This document shows, piece after piece, positions 10,154 through 17,926 of a DNA stretch of 64,000 bases. The position numbers were made by a program, and so were the translations under genes. How positions within the stretch are numbered: the first letter of the stretch is position 1; every line of letters starts with the position of its first letter. Source of the DNA: Bacillus siamensis KCTC 13613 (GTDB lineage: Bacteria; Bacillota; Bacilli; Bacillales; Bacillaceae); the NCBI RefSeq assembly GCF_000262045.1, contig NZ_AJVF01000021.1, positions 1 to 64,000 of the forward strand. Reading direction: 5' to 3'. Under the pieces are notes generated by a model, which did no database searches, was not told the origin of the DNA, and saw only the letters and a program-made list of their open reading frames with translations.

Positions 10154-10212
10154 GCGGCGCTCGATTACACCCGGCCAAGTCTTCACCCGGAAACTCGCTG
10201 ACGAAGATACCC
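10154..10212 (+). pseudogene. Possible relic of chemoreceptor gene tlpC
   Basis: Two short fragments in different frames resemble the signalling tip of methyl-accepting chemotaxis proteins: AALDYTR (10154-10174, compare AAIEAAR) and RKLADEDT (10188-10211, compare RKLAEES). Their order is right but the spacing is about half the usual, implying deletion and frameshift. In B. subtilis 168, tlpC lies exactly here, between hxlB and nucA and in this direction. The match is short, so this rests mainly on position. The rest of the gap to nucA holds only the nucA control region. Confidence 0.35.
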
Positions 10213-10371
10213 TGCCGGTGAGCTTATCGCTATAATAGCCAATTATTCAGACGGCCGCAATCATTCATTTCTGAATAGAGAAACTGCGAAAAAGACTTTC
10301 TGACCGATTTTTTATTGGATAAAACTGATTTGTGCAGACGGTTTTACAGATATTCAGTTGAATTAAGGTTG

Positions 10372-10384
10372 AAAAATATTTTTT
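10372..10384 (+). promoter_or_regulatory. Candidate ComK box upstream of nucA
   Basis: AAAAATATTTTTT fits the ComK AT-box AAAA-N5-TTTT and lies just upstream of the nucA -35. nucA and nin are ComK targets in B. subtilis. AT-boxes arise often by chance, and the usual second box is only approximate (near 10290-10302). Confidence 0.45.
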
Positions 10385-10390
10385 AACAGC

Positions 10391-10419
10391 TTTACAGCGG
10401 GCCGATTCTGCTTTATTCT
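10391..10419 (+). promoter_or_regulatory. nucA-nin promoter
   Basis: TTTACA at 10391-10396 and TATTCT at 10414-10419, separated by 17 bp, 46 bp upstream of the nucA start and directly after the candidate ComK box. Confidence 0.6.
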
Positions 10420-10464
10420 TGGACCAGCTTTACAGCAATTTAAAACTGGAGGTGATTGATACTC

Positions 10465-10902
10465 TTGAAAACATTAAAAGCACTGCTGCTTGTTCTTATC
10501 ATCATTGCCGGAGCAGTTGCGGCCCTGATCAAGGGTGATATTTTCTCAGATAACGAGCAGACCGTTCAGAAAAGCGATTACGACAAAGTAATCCTATTTC
10601 CGTCCGATCGATATCCGGAAACAGCAAAGCATATTAAGGGCGCGATAAAAGAAGGACATCCCAGCATATGCACCATTGACAGAGACGGAGTACATAAGCG
10701 GCGTGAGCAATCTCTTAAACATGTGCCTGTAAAAACGGGGTACGATAGAGATGAATGGCCCATGGCGGTTTGTAAACAGGGCGGAAACAATGCCTCCGTA
10801 GAATATATTTCTCCGGCAGACAACCGCGGGGCCGGCTCTTGGGTCGGACACCAGCTTACCAATGATCCAGACGGAACGAGAGTATTATTTAAAATCAAGT
10901 AA
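10465..10902 (+). CDS. nucA: Membrane-bound DNA-entry nuclease NucA
   Basis: A competence nuclease that cuts bound DNA on the cell surface so that strands can be taken up. About 145 residues: an N-terminal membrane anchor (residues about 5-23, hydrophobic), then a NucA/NucB catalytic domain with the hallmark DRDEWP near residue 97 and a conserved NRGAGSWVG near 124. TTG 10465 is preferred because it lies 12 bases after GGAGG. The in-frame TTG 10456 is only three bases from it and would add three residues. Co-transcribed with nin 21 bp downstream. Confidence 0.93.
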   Translation: MKTLKALLLVLIIIAGAVAALIKGDIFSDNEQTVQKSDYDKVILFPSDRYPETAKHIKGAIKEGHPSICTIDRDGVHKRREQSLKHVPVKTGYDRDEWPMAVCKQGGNNASVEYISPADNRGAGSWVGHQLTNDPDGTRVLFKIK

Positions 10903-10923
10903 CGAAACAGGAGGAGCAGCGCA

Positions 10924-11322
10924 TTGATTAAATCATGGAAACCGCAAGAACTTATCATTTCTTATCATCAATTTACAATCTTCCAAAAAGATTCCGAACC
11001 GCCTGTTATCGATTGGACGGATGAAGCTATTGAAAAAGGATTTGCGGAGGCTGACGGAGCTGTTTCATTTGAAGCAAGGAGAAATACGAAGGCATTTATT
11101 GTCCTCAGGCTTAATACAAATGAACCGGTACCATCCTATGAGAAAAAAGCGGCTGTTTCATTTGAAGCTGTAAAAGATGGAATTGAGATTGAAAGCGTGA
11201 TGTCAAAACGGCTTTTCTTCGATCTTCCGAAAGGCCGATACAGCCTTACTTGTTATTCAGTGCCTGCCGAATTATCCGATCTGCATGCAGATACGTATAT
11301 TATCGATGCGGCCTCAATGTAA
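10924..11322 (+). CDS. nin: Inhibitor of the DNA-entry nuclease
   Basis: A 132-residue soluble protein that binds and restrains NucA (also called ComJ in B. subtilis). The start is TTG 10924 after AGGAGGAG. The sequence is collinear with the 168 protein over its whole length (MIKSWKPQEL start, HADTYIIDA near the end). It follows nucA closely, which keeps nuclease and inhibitor together. Confidence 0.92.
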   Translation: MIKSWKPQELIISYHQFTIFQKDSEPPVIDWTDEAIEKGFAEADGAVSFEARRNTKAFIVLRLNTNEPVPSYEKKAAVSFEAVKDGIEIESVMSKRLFFDLPKGRYSLTCYSVPAELSDLHADTYIIDAASM

Positions 11323-11360
11323 AAGAAAACCCTGAGAGAAACATATTTCTCTCAGGGAAC
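11321..11360. terminator. Shared hairpin between nin and the bglC relic
   Basis: A perfect 12-bp stem (11330-11341 with 11346-11357, loop CATA) begins eight bases after the nin stop. The T-rich tail (TTTTCTTTT) lies on the minus strand, so as an intrinsic terminator it best serves the minus-strand bglC relic. It may also stop nin transcripts weakly. Confidence 0.75.
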
Positions 11361-11362
11361 TC

Positions 11363-11741
11363 TTATAAACTCTTACCGTTTGTTTCGATCACGTTCCGAT
11401 ACCAGTAAAAACTTCAAAGGTTTTGTCTTCTGGGTGACTTGTAAGCGGATAAGCCGGTGAATAATCGAAGCTTGGAAAAATCCTCGGCCAGCTGACAGAA
11501 AAGCCGTAAGCTTTCAAACCCATTTCTGCCATCAAGGCGACATCTTCTTTATAACGTTCATAATGGCCGGCTGCTGTATCGCCGTTTGAGCCTTTAAACG
11601 TTTTACCTGATATTTTTGTGAAATGGTCCCAGACTAGGGACCCTTACCGTCTGTATTCCAGGCTCCCTGCAACCCGATAGGCAGTTGATGCCGATCCCCA
11701 TAGAAATATATCCGGGAAAAACCCGTTTTTTCATGTATCAT
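11363..11741 (-). pseudogene. bglC: Remnant of GH1 6-phospho-beta-glucosidase (bglC/yckE)
   Basis: Both ends of a glycoside hydrolase family 1 gene are still readable on the minus strand. N-terminal part: ATG 11741 behind CAGGAGG, MIHEK, then in shifted frames PDIFLWGSAS, GAWNTDGKGP, and KEDVALMAEMGLKAY through FSVSWPRIFP. C-terminal part: FYWYRNVIETNGKSL and a stop at 11363-11365. At least three frame changes are needed, and most of the roughly 1.4-kb gene is deleted, including the catalytic Glu regions. The original promoter and ribosome binding site remain upstream and the terminator downstream. 168 carries bglC in the same place and direction. Confidence 0.88.
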
Positions 11742-11814
11742 GTGTTTCATCCTCCTGATGCGTCTGATTTGATATCATAGGTGATGAAACGCGTTCCAGA
11801 GCAATCCCGATAAA

Positions 11815-11846
11815 ACAAAAAAAAGCACCCATCTTGCCGGATGCTT
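11815..11846 (-). terminator. yckD terminator
   Basis: An 8-bp stem with one mismatch (11823-11830 with 11839-11846) overlaps the yckD stop and is followed on the minus strand by about eight T. Confidence 0.75.
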
Positions 11847-12168
11847 AAGAATGATGATGCCGCTTCTCCAATTTATGAGGGGGAGGCTTCGGGATAAAGC
11901 CGTTTTGTTTCATCATGTTAAAGCGCCTGTCCATATGCTGTTTAATATGCTCTGCTTTTTCTTTCGGCAGGACACCGTATTCAACATATTTGGAAATGAC
12001 ATGTTTACGTTTTTCGAGTATTTCCTTTTCAAGAGATTCAATTTCTTTTTTCTGCTGTACTGTAAGTGACATTGTTGAAGGCATTTTTGTTTCAGCGGCA
12101 TGTGCCGGCATTATGAAAATCATTGCCGTAATGAAAAACGCAGCCAATGATAACGCAGCTTTTTTCAT
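11845..12168 (-). CDS. yckD: Small secreted DUF2680-family protein YckD
   Basis: A 107-residue protein of unknown function. It has a signal peptide with a hydrophobic core at residues about 5-22 and AHA-A near the cleavage site. A charged helical region follows, with the conserved pattern EKRKHVISKYVEYGVL and KAEHIKQHMDRRF, and a His-rich tail (KRHHHS). The start ATG 12168 follows GGAGGAAAAAGTC. The family is known only from its secreted or lipoprotein members; the His tail could bind metal, but that is speculation. Confidence 0.85.
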   Translation of the reverse strand: MKKAALSLAAFFITAMIFIMPAHAAETKMPSTMSLTVQQKKEIESLEKEILEKRKHVISKYVEYGVLPKEKAEHIKQHMDRRFNMMKQNGFIPKPPPHKLEKRHHHS

Positions 12169-12227
12169 GACTTTTTCCTCCTTTAGCGTTTGTTATATGT
12201 TGTGCCTCCATCCAGTTTTTATGCAAA

Positions 12228-12253
12228 AAAAGAGCGAAATTATTCGCTCTTTT
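12228..12253 (-). terminator. yckC terminator with the stop codon in the loop
   Basis: An 11-bp perfect stem (12228-12238 with 12243-12253). The yckC TAA stop (12240-12242) lies in the 4-base loop, so the 3' end of the gene itself forms the terminator. The minus strand continues TTTTTT. Confidence 0.8.
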
Positions 12254-12674
12254 CAATCGATTCGTCCGGCAATGCGTATGTAACATACGTTCCTGCCACA
12301 AAATCATGGATCGACCGTTTGTCTTCTCTCATTCCGACCATAAATGCGCTCACGATCACACCGATTCCTAACGTCACACCATAAATTAAGGCGCCCACAA
12401 GCACTCTTAAAATCATAGTGAGAAAGCCTACCTGAGTGCCGTCTTTTTTGACGATGCGGATACCGCAGATCTTTTTGCCGATAACATAACCGTTCCAGTA
12501 TACAGGAAGCAAGATAGAATAAAGAGTCAAAATGATGCTGATCATTGCGCTCTCCTCCGGATCTTTTCCCGTTGCCAGCATATAAATAATCGCCAAAGGC
12601 ACTGAAATAATTAAATAGTCGAGTACTGCGGCTCCCAATCTGATCCAAAATCCCGCCGGTCTGTAAATATTCAT
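12240..12674 (-). CDS. yckC: RDD-family membrane protein YckC
   Basis: A 144-residue integral membrane protein with an RDD domain: three or four hydrophobic segments (about 12-33, 42-64, 92-117). The conserved Arg is in PAGFWIRLGAAVLDYLI, the first Asp follows at LDYLI, and KRSIHDFVAGTYV is near the C terminus. The molecular function is unknown; some RDD proteins act as ion antiporters. The start ATG 12674 follows GAGGGGAAACACA. It is 17 bp downstream of the alcohol dehydrogenase gene and may be its last cistron. Confidence 0.85.
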   Translation of the reverse strand: MNIYRPAGFWIRLGAAVLDYLIISVPLAIIYMLATGKDPEESAMISIILTLYSILLPVYWNGYVIGKKICGIRIVKKDGTQVGFLTMILRVLVGALIYGVTLGIGVIVSAFMVGMREDKRSIHDFVAGTYVTYALPDESIEKSE

Positions 12675-12690
12675 TGTGTTTCCCCTCGCT

Positions 12691-13848
12691 CTATGGCTTC
12701 AAAATCACTTTAATGTTGCCATCTTCTTTTTTGTCAAATATATCATATGCAGCAGGGGCTTCCGCAAGACTCATTTTGTGCGTAATAATATCCGTCGGAT
12801 CAATTTCATTTTGTTCGACCATTTGATACAGCATCGGCATCAGATGGATAACGGGTGCCTGGCCCATTTTTAGAGAAACGTTGCGCGTGAAAAAATCACC
12901 GATCGGAAAACCGTCCGCTTCGGAAATATATGCGCCTGTGAGCTGAACAGTACCGAACTTCTTAACGGCTTCTGACGCTGTCAGAATCGGACTGATGGTT
13001 CCGAACTGATTCGGTTTTTGCTTTTCTTTTTCTTTTGAAAGCGGCGTGCCGTCCATTCCGACACAATCAATCACAACATCCGCGCCCCCTGACGTTTGTT
13101 CATGCAGCAGTTTCCCGATCTCTTCATGCTCTGAAAAATTGAAGGTCTCTGCTCCGTTTATGCGTCTCGCATGTTCAAGGCGGTGCGGGACTTGATCGAC
13201 TGCGATGACCCGCTTTGCGCCTTTTTTCCAAGCGAATTTTTGCGCCATTAAACCGATCGGACCTGAGCCCAGAATAACGACTGTGTCTCCTTTTTTCACT
13301 CCGCTGTGCTGAACGCTCCAAAAGGCGGTCGGCATGACATCTGACAGAAGCAGTACCTGTTCATCTTCTAGCTCGCTGTCTGCCGGAACCAGAAAAGAAG
13401 AGAAATCAGCATAGGGCACTCGTAAATATTCAGCCTGCCCGCCGGGATAATTACCGTTAAACTCCGAGAAACCGAATAAGCCGCCGGCATCTGTATGAGG
13501 ATTGGGATTTGATTCATCACACTGGCTTTCCATCTGGTGCTTGCAATAATGACATTCTCCGCAGCCGATGTTAAAAGGAATCACGACCCGGTCGCCTTTT
13601 TTCAGCTTTTTCACTTGACTGCCCGTTTCTTCAACAATTCCCATTGGCTCGTGTCCAACGATATAACCCGGATCAGCGGGTATTCCGTTTTTATATAAAT
13701 GAAGGTCTGAACCGCAAATTCCGGTTGCGGTGATTCGAACGATGACATCCCTCTCATCTTGAATGACGGGTGCAGGGACTTCTTTCACTTCCATATGTTC
13801 TTTTCCTTGGTATGTCAGTGCTTTCACATTGTTCAGCTCCTTTTTCAT
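12691..13848 (-). CDS. Zinc-dependent alcohol dehydrogenase
   Basis: A medium-chain dehydrogenase/reductase of about 380 residues. Catalytic zinc ligands are visible in TGICGSDLHLY (Cys) and GHEPMG (His-Glu). The four Cys of the structural zinc are in CGECHYCKHQMESQC, and the Rossmann motif is GSGPIG near residue 188. It resembles the AdhB/glutathione-independent formaldehyde dehydrogenase branch; the substrate is not known. Two starts compete: ATG 13848 close to AAGGAG, and GTG 13827 nine bases after AAAAGGAG, giving MKALTYQG, the usual start of the family; 13827 may be the true one. It lies about 40 bp downstream of yciC with no terminator between, so it probably belongs to the Zur-controlled transcript. 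Confidence 0.85.
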   Translation of the reverse strand: MKKELNNVKALTYQGKEHMEVKEVPAPVIQDERDVIVRITATGICGSDLHLYKNGIPADPGYIVGHEPMGIVEETGSQVKKLKKGDRVVIPFNIGCGECHYCKHQMESQCDESNPNPHTDAGGLFGFSEFNGNYPGGQAEYLRVPYADFSSFLVPADSELEDEQVLLLSDVMPTAFWSVQHSGVKKGDTVVILGSGPIGLMAQKFAWKKGAKRVIAVDQVPHRLEHARRINGAETFNFSEHEEIGKLLHEQTSGGADVVIDCVGMDGTPLSKEKEKQKPNQFGTISPILTASEAVKKFGTVQLTGAYISEADGFPIGDFFTRNVSLKMGQAPVIHLMPMLYQMVEQNEIDPTDIITHKMSLAEAPAAYDIFDKKEDGNIKVILKP

Positions 13849-13890
13849 CACTCCTTCCCTTCTCACATGCTTCTAAACTTGGCCGGTATG

Positions 13891-15093
13891 TTATTCAGCC
13901 CGCTGAATATCCCATTGAAAAGGATCTTCAAATTGAGACCAGTCAGAATCGAACTCAGACGGCGTGAGCAGACACTGATCTAATTCCTTTGTAATGGCTG
14001 CTTCATCTAAATCAATCCCGATAAATACCAGATTCGTATGACGGTCTCCGAATTGAGCGTCCCAATCCTCCAGAATCTCCGGTTCCTGCTGTTTGATCTG
14101 CTCCTGCTCAAGTTTCGGCATCGCCGCCACCCAATAAGAGACAGGCTCAACTGAGACCGCCGGACCCGCCCGAGACATCAGCAGCGCGAAGCTGTTGTGG
14201 GTTGCGCACCAGGCAATTCCCTTTGCGCGCACAATGCTGTCAGGCATTGAGTGATGCAGCCAGCTGTCAAAACGAACGGTATGAAACGGCAGACGCCGTG
14301 AATACACAAACGAAGTGATTCCATACTCTTCTGTTTCCGGAGTGTGCGCTTCATGGCCTGCCGTCAGCTCCTTTATCCATCCTGCTGATGAACTCGCTTC
14401 TTCAAACTCAAATAAACCGGTATTCAAAATGCATTCGGCAGGCACTTCTCCGCGGACGGATCGGATCAGCTTGGCACGGGGCTGTAATGCGCGAAGAACT
14501 GTTTCAAGCTGTTCAAGCTCTTTTTCGCCCACCATGTCGCACTTATTTAAAATAAGCACATCACAAAACTCAATTTGATCAATTAATAGGTCGGCAATCT
14601 CCCGTTCAGCCTCTTCTCCCGCAGCTTCTTTCCGGTCAAGGAGGCTGTCACCGGACTGGAAGTCATGCCAGAAGCGGTTTGCATCTACCACGGTAACCAT
14701 TGTGTCCAGCCTGCAGAATGTTGTCAGATCAATGCCCATTTCTTCATCTATATAAGAAAATGTCTGGGCAACGGGAATCGGTTCACTGATCCCTGTTGAT
14801 TCAATCACGATATAATCAAACCTGCCGTCTTTGGCGAGTTTCTCAACTTCGACTAATAGATCCTCACGCAGCGTGCAGCAGATACAGCCGTTGGATAATT
14901 CTACGAGTTTTTCGTCTGTCCGTGATAAGCCCCCTCCCTGTTTCACCAGGCCCGCGTCTATGTTTACTTCGCTCATGTCATTAACGATGACAGCAATTTT
15001 TAAACCGTTGCGGTTTTGTAAAATATGATTCAAAACTGTCGTCTTTCCAGCACCAAGATAGCCGCTCAATACTGTAACCGGAATTTTCTCCAT
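13891..15093 (-). CDS. yciC: Zur-regulated COG0523 GTPase, zinc metallochaperone
   Basis: A 400-residue CobW/COG0523 protein, called ZagA in recent work, that delivers zinc to client enzymes during zinc starvation. The N-terminal GTPase has Walker A GYLGAGKTT near residue 10, the metal-binding signature CICCTLRED near 71, ESTGISEP as the G3 region near 99, and NKCD as the G4 motif near 188. The CobW C-terminal domain starts around 265. ATG 15093 follows AGGAGGC. Two Zur boxes lie upstream. An alcohol dehydrogenase follows in apparent operon. Confidence 0.93.
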   Translation of the reverse strand: MEKIPVTVLSGYLGAGKTTVLNHILQNRNGLKIAVIVNDMSEVNIDAGLVKQGGGLSRTDEKLVELSNGCICCTLREDLLVEVEKLAKDGRFDYIVIESTGISEPIPVAQTFSYIDEEMGIDLTTFCRLDTMVTVVDANRFWHDFQSGDSLLDRKEAAGEEAEREIADLLIDQIEFCDVLILNKCDMVGEKELEQLETVLRALQPRAKLIRSVRGEVPAECILNTGLFEFEEASSSAGWIKELTAGHEAHTPETEEYGITSFVYSRRLPFHTVRFDSWLHHSMPDSIVRAKGIAWCATHNSFALLMSRAGPAVSVEPVSYWVAAMPKLEQEQIKQQEPEILEDWDAQFGDRHTNLVFIGIDLDEAAITKELDQCLLTPSEFDSDWSQFEDPFQWDIQRAE

Positions 15094-15110
15094 AAAAATA
15101 GCCTCCTAAT

Positions 15111-15131
15111 AAAATAGAATGATTACGATTT
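15111..15131 (-). promoter_or_regulatory. Zur box 1 of yciC
   Basis: A 21-bp dyad with halves AAAATAGAAT and ATTACGATTT around a central G, matching the Zur consensus AAATCGTAAT-N-ATTACGATTT perfectly in the right half. It is 18 bp upstream of the yciC start, so Zur bound here would block the promoter or early transcription. Confidence 0.85.
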
Positions 15132-15175
15132 ATTATCTGTGACTGTCTCTGTTCAACTAATATGTACAGTGTAGT

Positions 15176-15196
15176 AAATCGTAATTGTTACTATTT
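15176..15196 (-). promoter_or_regulatory. Zur box 2 of yciC
   Basis: Halves AAATCGTAAT and GTTACTATTT around a central T; the left half is the exact consensus. It lies 65 bp upstream of box 1. Two tandem Zur sites are also known for yciC of B. subtilis, where they give very tight zinc repression. Confidence 0.85.
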
Positions 15197-15219
15197 ATTC
15201 TGTTGCATTCTCTGTTTAA

Positions 15220-15380
15220 AATCAAGTAAAAGTCAGACATCATACAATGTTTGTCCCCATCCATTGGTCTGACACGCAAAACGTCAACGATTTAATTGGT
15301 GAAGCCTTGAATCCGGACTGTAAAAATGCCCGGTTTTAAGATGTGCGCTGCACGTATCAGACCAATATATTTTTCATAAA
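15220..15380 (+). pseudogene. nasC: 3' remnant of nasC, assimilatory nitrate reductase catalytic subunit
   Basis: The plus strand keeps only the C-terminal tail of a molybdopterin nitrate reductase: TMFVPIHWSDTQNVNDL followed by IGEALNPDCK in one frame (from 15220). After one extra A in an A-run near 15330 it continues in the next frame as MPGFKMCAARIRPIYFS and a stop at 15378-15380. In 168, nasC ends directly upstream of nasD in this direction. Everything before 15220 is gone; the fragment abuts the yciC control region, so nasA, nasB, most of nasC and folE2 (yciA) were apparently lost. The last bases of the relic lie beside the nasD control region. Confidence 0.85.
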
Positions 15381-15404
15381 ATTTTTAGATTTTTTAGTAT
15401 TTTT

Positions 15405-15421
15405 TGTTACATCTCATAACA
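15405..15421 (+). promoter_or_regulatory. TnrA-type box upstream of nasD
   Basis: TGTTACATCTCATAACA fits the TnrA/GlnR dyad TGTNA-N7-TNACA at every fixed position. With the -10 candidate TACGCT (15451-15456) the box is centred near -49, where TnrA activates. This would link nitrite reductase to nitrogen limitation. TnrA binding has not been shown for this site. Confidence 0.65.
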
Positions 15422-15439
15422 TGTATCTTAAATATCTGT
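15421..15439 (+). promoter_or_regulatory. NsrR box upstream of nasD
   Basis: ATGTATCTTAAATATCTGT matches the B. subtilis NsrR site consensus (ATRTATYTTAAATATATYT) except near its right end. It covers the -35 region of nasD and shares one base with the TnrA-type box. NsrR represses until nitric oxide destroys its iron-sulphur cluster. Confidence 0.8.
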
Positions 15440-15488
15440 TTTCGCTGTGCTACGCTAAAGAAAACACAGGTAAGGAGCGGATCATCTG

Positions 15489-17906
15489 ATGGGAAAAAAA
15501 CAGCTAGTCCTTGTTGGAAATGGAATGGCCGGGGTAAGAGCGATTGAAGAAATACTGCGTGTTTCAAAAGACGAATTCGAGATTACAATATTCGGGGCCG
15601 AACCTCATCCCAACTATAACCGAATCCTTCTGTCAAAAGTGCTTCAAGGCGATACAGATATTAAAGATATTACATTAAACGATTGGGACTGGTACAAAGA
15701 AAACAACATTCAGCTGCATACCGGTGAAACAGTCATCAAAGTGGACCAGGATAGCAAAACAGTCATTACAGATGCAGACAGAATCCAGCCCTATGATGAA
15801 CTCATCCTGGCGACAGGCTCTGTCCCTTTTATCCTTCCGATTCCGGGCGCAGATAAAAAAGGCGTCACGGCATTCCGGGACATAAAAGATACCGACACAA
15901 TGCTTGCCGCGTCAAAACAATATAAAAAAGCAGCCGTCATCGGCGGAGGACTGCTTGGTTTGGAAGCCGCTCGCGGGCTGCTGAATCTCGGAATGGACGT
16001 GTCTGTCATCCACCTCGCTCCATACCTGATGGAACGCCAGCTTGATCCAACTGCAGGGCGCCTGCTGCAAAACGAATTAGAAAAACAAGGCATGACCTTT
16101 TTACTTGAAAAGCAAACCGAAGAAATTGTCGGTACTGACCGTGTCGAAGGCGTACGCTTTAAAGACGGCACAAGCATCGAAGCTGATTTAGTCGTCATGG
16201 CGGTCGGCATCCGCCCGAATACACAGCTTGGCGCGGAAAGCAGCATTCCGGTTAACCGCGGAATCATTGTTAACGATTATATGCAGACTGAAATCCCGCA
16301 CATTTACGCTGTCGGTGAATGTGCCGAGCATCGCGGAATCGCATACGGTCTTGTGGCGCCGCTCTATGAACAGGCAAAAGTGCTGGCCAAACATATTTGC
16401 GGCATTGAAACAAAACCGTATGAAGGCTCCGTTCTCTCCACTCAATTAAAGGTATCAGGCGTCGAGGTATTCTCTGCCGGTGACTTTAACGAATCAGAGG
16501 AGAAAAAAGCGATTAAAGTTTTTGATGAGCAGGACGGCATCTATAAAAAAATCGTCCTGAGAGGCAATCAAATTGTCGGCGCTGTTTTATTCGGAGACAG
16601 CAGCGAGGGCAGCCGCCTGTTTTCAATGATTCAAAAAGAAGCCGATATCTCCGAAACTTCCAAGATATCCATCTTACAGCCTCTTGACCAGGAAGCAGGC
16701 GCAAGCATGACCGCGGCGATGAGCGGCGATGAAATCATCTGCGGCTGCAACGGTGTATCAAAAGGCGCGATTATTCAAGCCATTCAGGAAAAAGGCTGCA
16801 CATCAACGGACGAAATCAAAGCATGCACTGGGGCATCCCGTTCCTGCGGAGGCTGTAAACCGCTCGTGGAAGACATTCTTCAATATACACTGGGCTCAGA
16901 ATTTGACGCATCCGCGCAAAAAGAAGCGATTTGCGGCTGCACCTCGCTTTCGAGAGATGAAGTCGTAGAAGAAATCAAAGCCAAAGGGCTATCACATACG
17001 AGAGAAATCATGAACGTGCTCGGCTGGAAAACGCCGGAGGGCTGCTCCAAATGCCGGCCTGCCCTCAACTACTACTTGGGCATGATCAATCCGTCTACAT
17101 ACGAGGATGACAGAACATCCCGCTTTGTGAACGAACGGATGCACGCCAATATTCAAAAAGACGGAACATACTCAGTCGTGCCCCGGATGTACGGCGGCGT
17201 GACCAACTCTCAGGATCTCCGCAAGATCGCCGATGTCGTCGACAAATATGAGATCCCGCTCGTTAAAATGACAGGCGGCCAGCGAATTGATCTCATCGGC
17301 GTCAAAAAAGAAGACCTGCCGAAAGTATGGGCCGAGCTTGATATGCCTTCAGGCTACGCGTACGGAAAAACACTCCGCACGGTAAAAACGTGTGTAGGCG
17401 AACAATTCTGCCGCTTCGGCACGCAGGACTCCATGGCACTGGGCATTGCGCTAGAGAAAAAATTCGAAGGGCTCAATACGCCTCATAAGGTCAAAATGGC
17501 CGTGTCTGCCTGCCCGCGGAACTGTGCGGAGTCCGGCATTAAAGACCTTGGTGTTGTCGGCATCGACGGAGGCTGGGAGCTTTATGCCGGCGGGAACGGC
17601 GGAACTCATTTGCGCGCCGGTGATTTGCTGATGAAAGTGAAAACGAATGAAGAAGTCTTAGAATATGCAGGCGCTTACCTTCAGTACTACAGAGAAACGG
17701 CTAACTACTTGGAGCGCACATCCGCATGGCTTGAGCGCATCGGTTTATCCCATGTCCAATCTGTATTGAGCGATCCGGAAAAACGGCAGGAACTCAACGA
17801 CAGAATGAATGAAACACTCTCTGTTCACAAAGATCCGTGGCAATATTTCCTTAAAGATAAAAAAGCTTCTAAAGATTTATTTGAAAATGTCGTCACGACT
17901 TCATAA
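15489..17906 (+). CDS. nasD: Assimilatory NADH-nitrite reductase, large subunit
   Basis: The catalytic subunit, 805 residues, which reduces nitrite to ammonium with six electrons. Order: an FAD/NADH domain (GNGMAG near residue 10, second nucleotide fold GGGLLGLEAA near 154); two BFD-like [2Fe-2S] stretches (CGCNG...CGGCKP near 417-457 and CGCTS...CSKCRP near 482-520); then the nitrite/sulphite reductase domain, with sirohaem-4Fe4S ligands in TCVGEQFCRFG near 636 and SACPRNCAESG near 676. ATG 15489 follows AAGGAGCGG. It is the first intact gene of nasDEF. Nitrate reductase is absent from this locus, so nitrite must come from elsewhere. Confidence 0.96.
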   Translation: MGKKQLVLVGNGMAGVRAIEEILRVSKDEFEITIFGAEPHPNYNRILLSKVLQGDTDIKDITLNDWDWYKENNIQLHTGETVIKVDQDSKTVITDADRIQPYDELILATGSVPFILPIPGADKKGVTAFRDIKDTDTMLAASKQYKKAAVIGGGLLGLEAARGLLNLGMDVSVIHLAPYLMERQLDPTAGRLLQNELEKQGMTFLLEKQTEEIVGTDRVEGVRFKDGTSIEADLVVMAVGIRPNTQLGAESSIPVNRGIIVNDYMQTEIPHIYAVGECAEHRGIAYGLVAPLYEQAKVLAKHICGIETKPYEGSVLSTQLKVSGVEVFSAGDFNESEEKKAIKVFDEQDGIYKKIVLRGNQIVGAVLFGDSSEGSRLFSMIQKEADISETSKISILQPLDQEAGASMTAAMSGDEIICGCNGVSKGAIIQAIQEKGCTSTDEIKACTGASRSCGGCKPLVEDILQYTLGSEFDASAQKEAICGCTSLSRDEVVEEIKAKGLSHTREIMNVLGWKTPEGCSKCRPALNYYLGMINPSTYEDDRTSRFVNERMHANIQKDGTYSVVPRMYGGVTNSQDLRKIADVVDKYEIPLVKMTGGQRIDLIGVKKEDLPKVWAELDMPSGYAYGKTLRTVKTCVGEQFCRFGTQDSMALGIALEKKFEGLNTPHKVKMAVSACPRNCAESGIKDLGVVGIDGGWELYAGGNGGTHLRAGDLLMKVKTNEEVLEYAGAYLQYYRETANYLERTSAWLERIGLSHVQSVLSDPEKRQELNDRMNETLSVHKDPWQYFLKDKKASKDLFENVVTTS

Positions 17907-17926
17907 AACAGTAAGGAGGAACGGAC

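Noticed and set aside
15263-15366. Inverted repeat of 14-base arms (13 of 14 matching) 76 bases apart upstream of nasD, resembling ends of a miniature mobile element
   Set aside because: Both arms lie inside the reading frames that translate to the NasC C terminus, so the repeat is explained as chance within a gene relic; no target-site duplication was seen.
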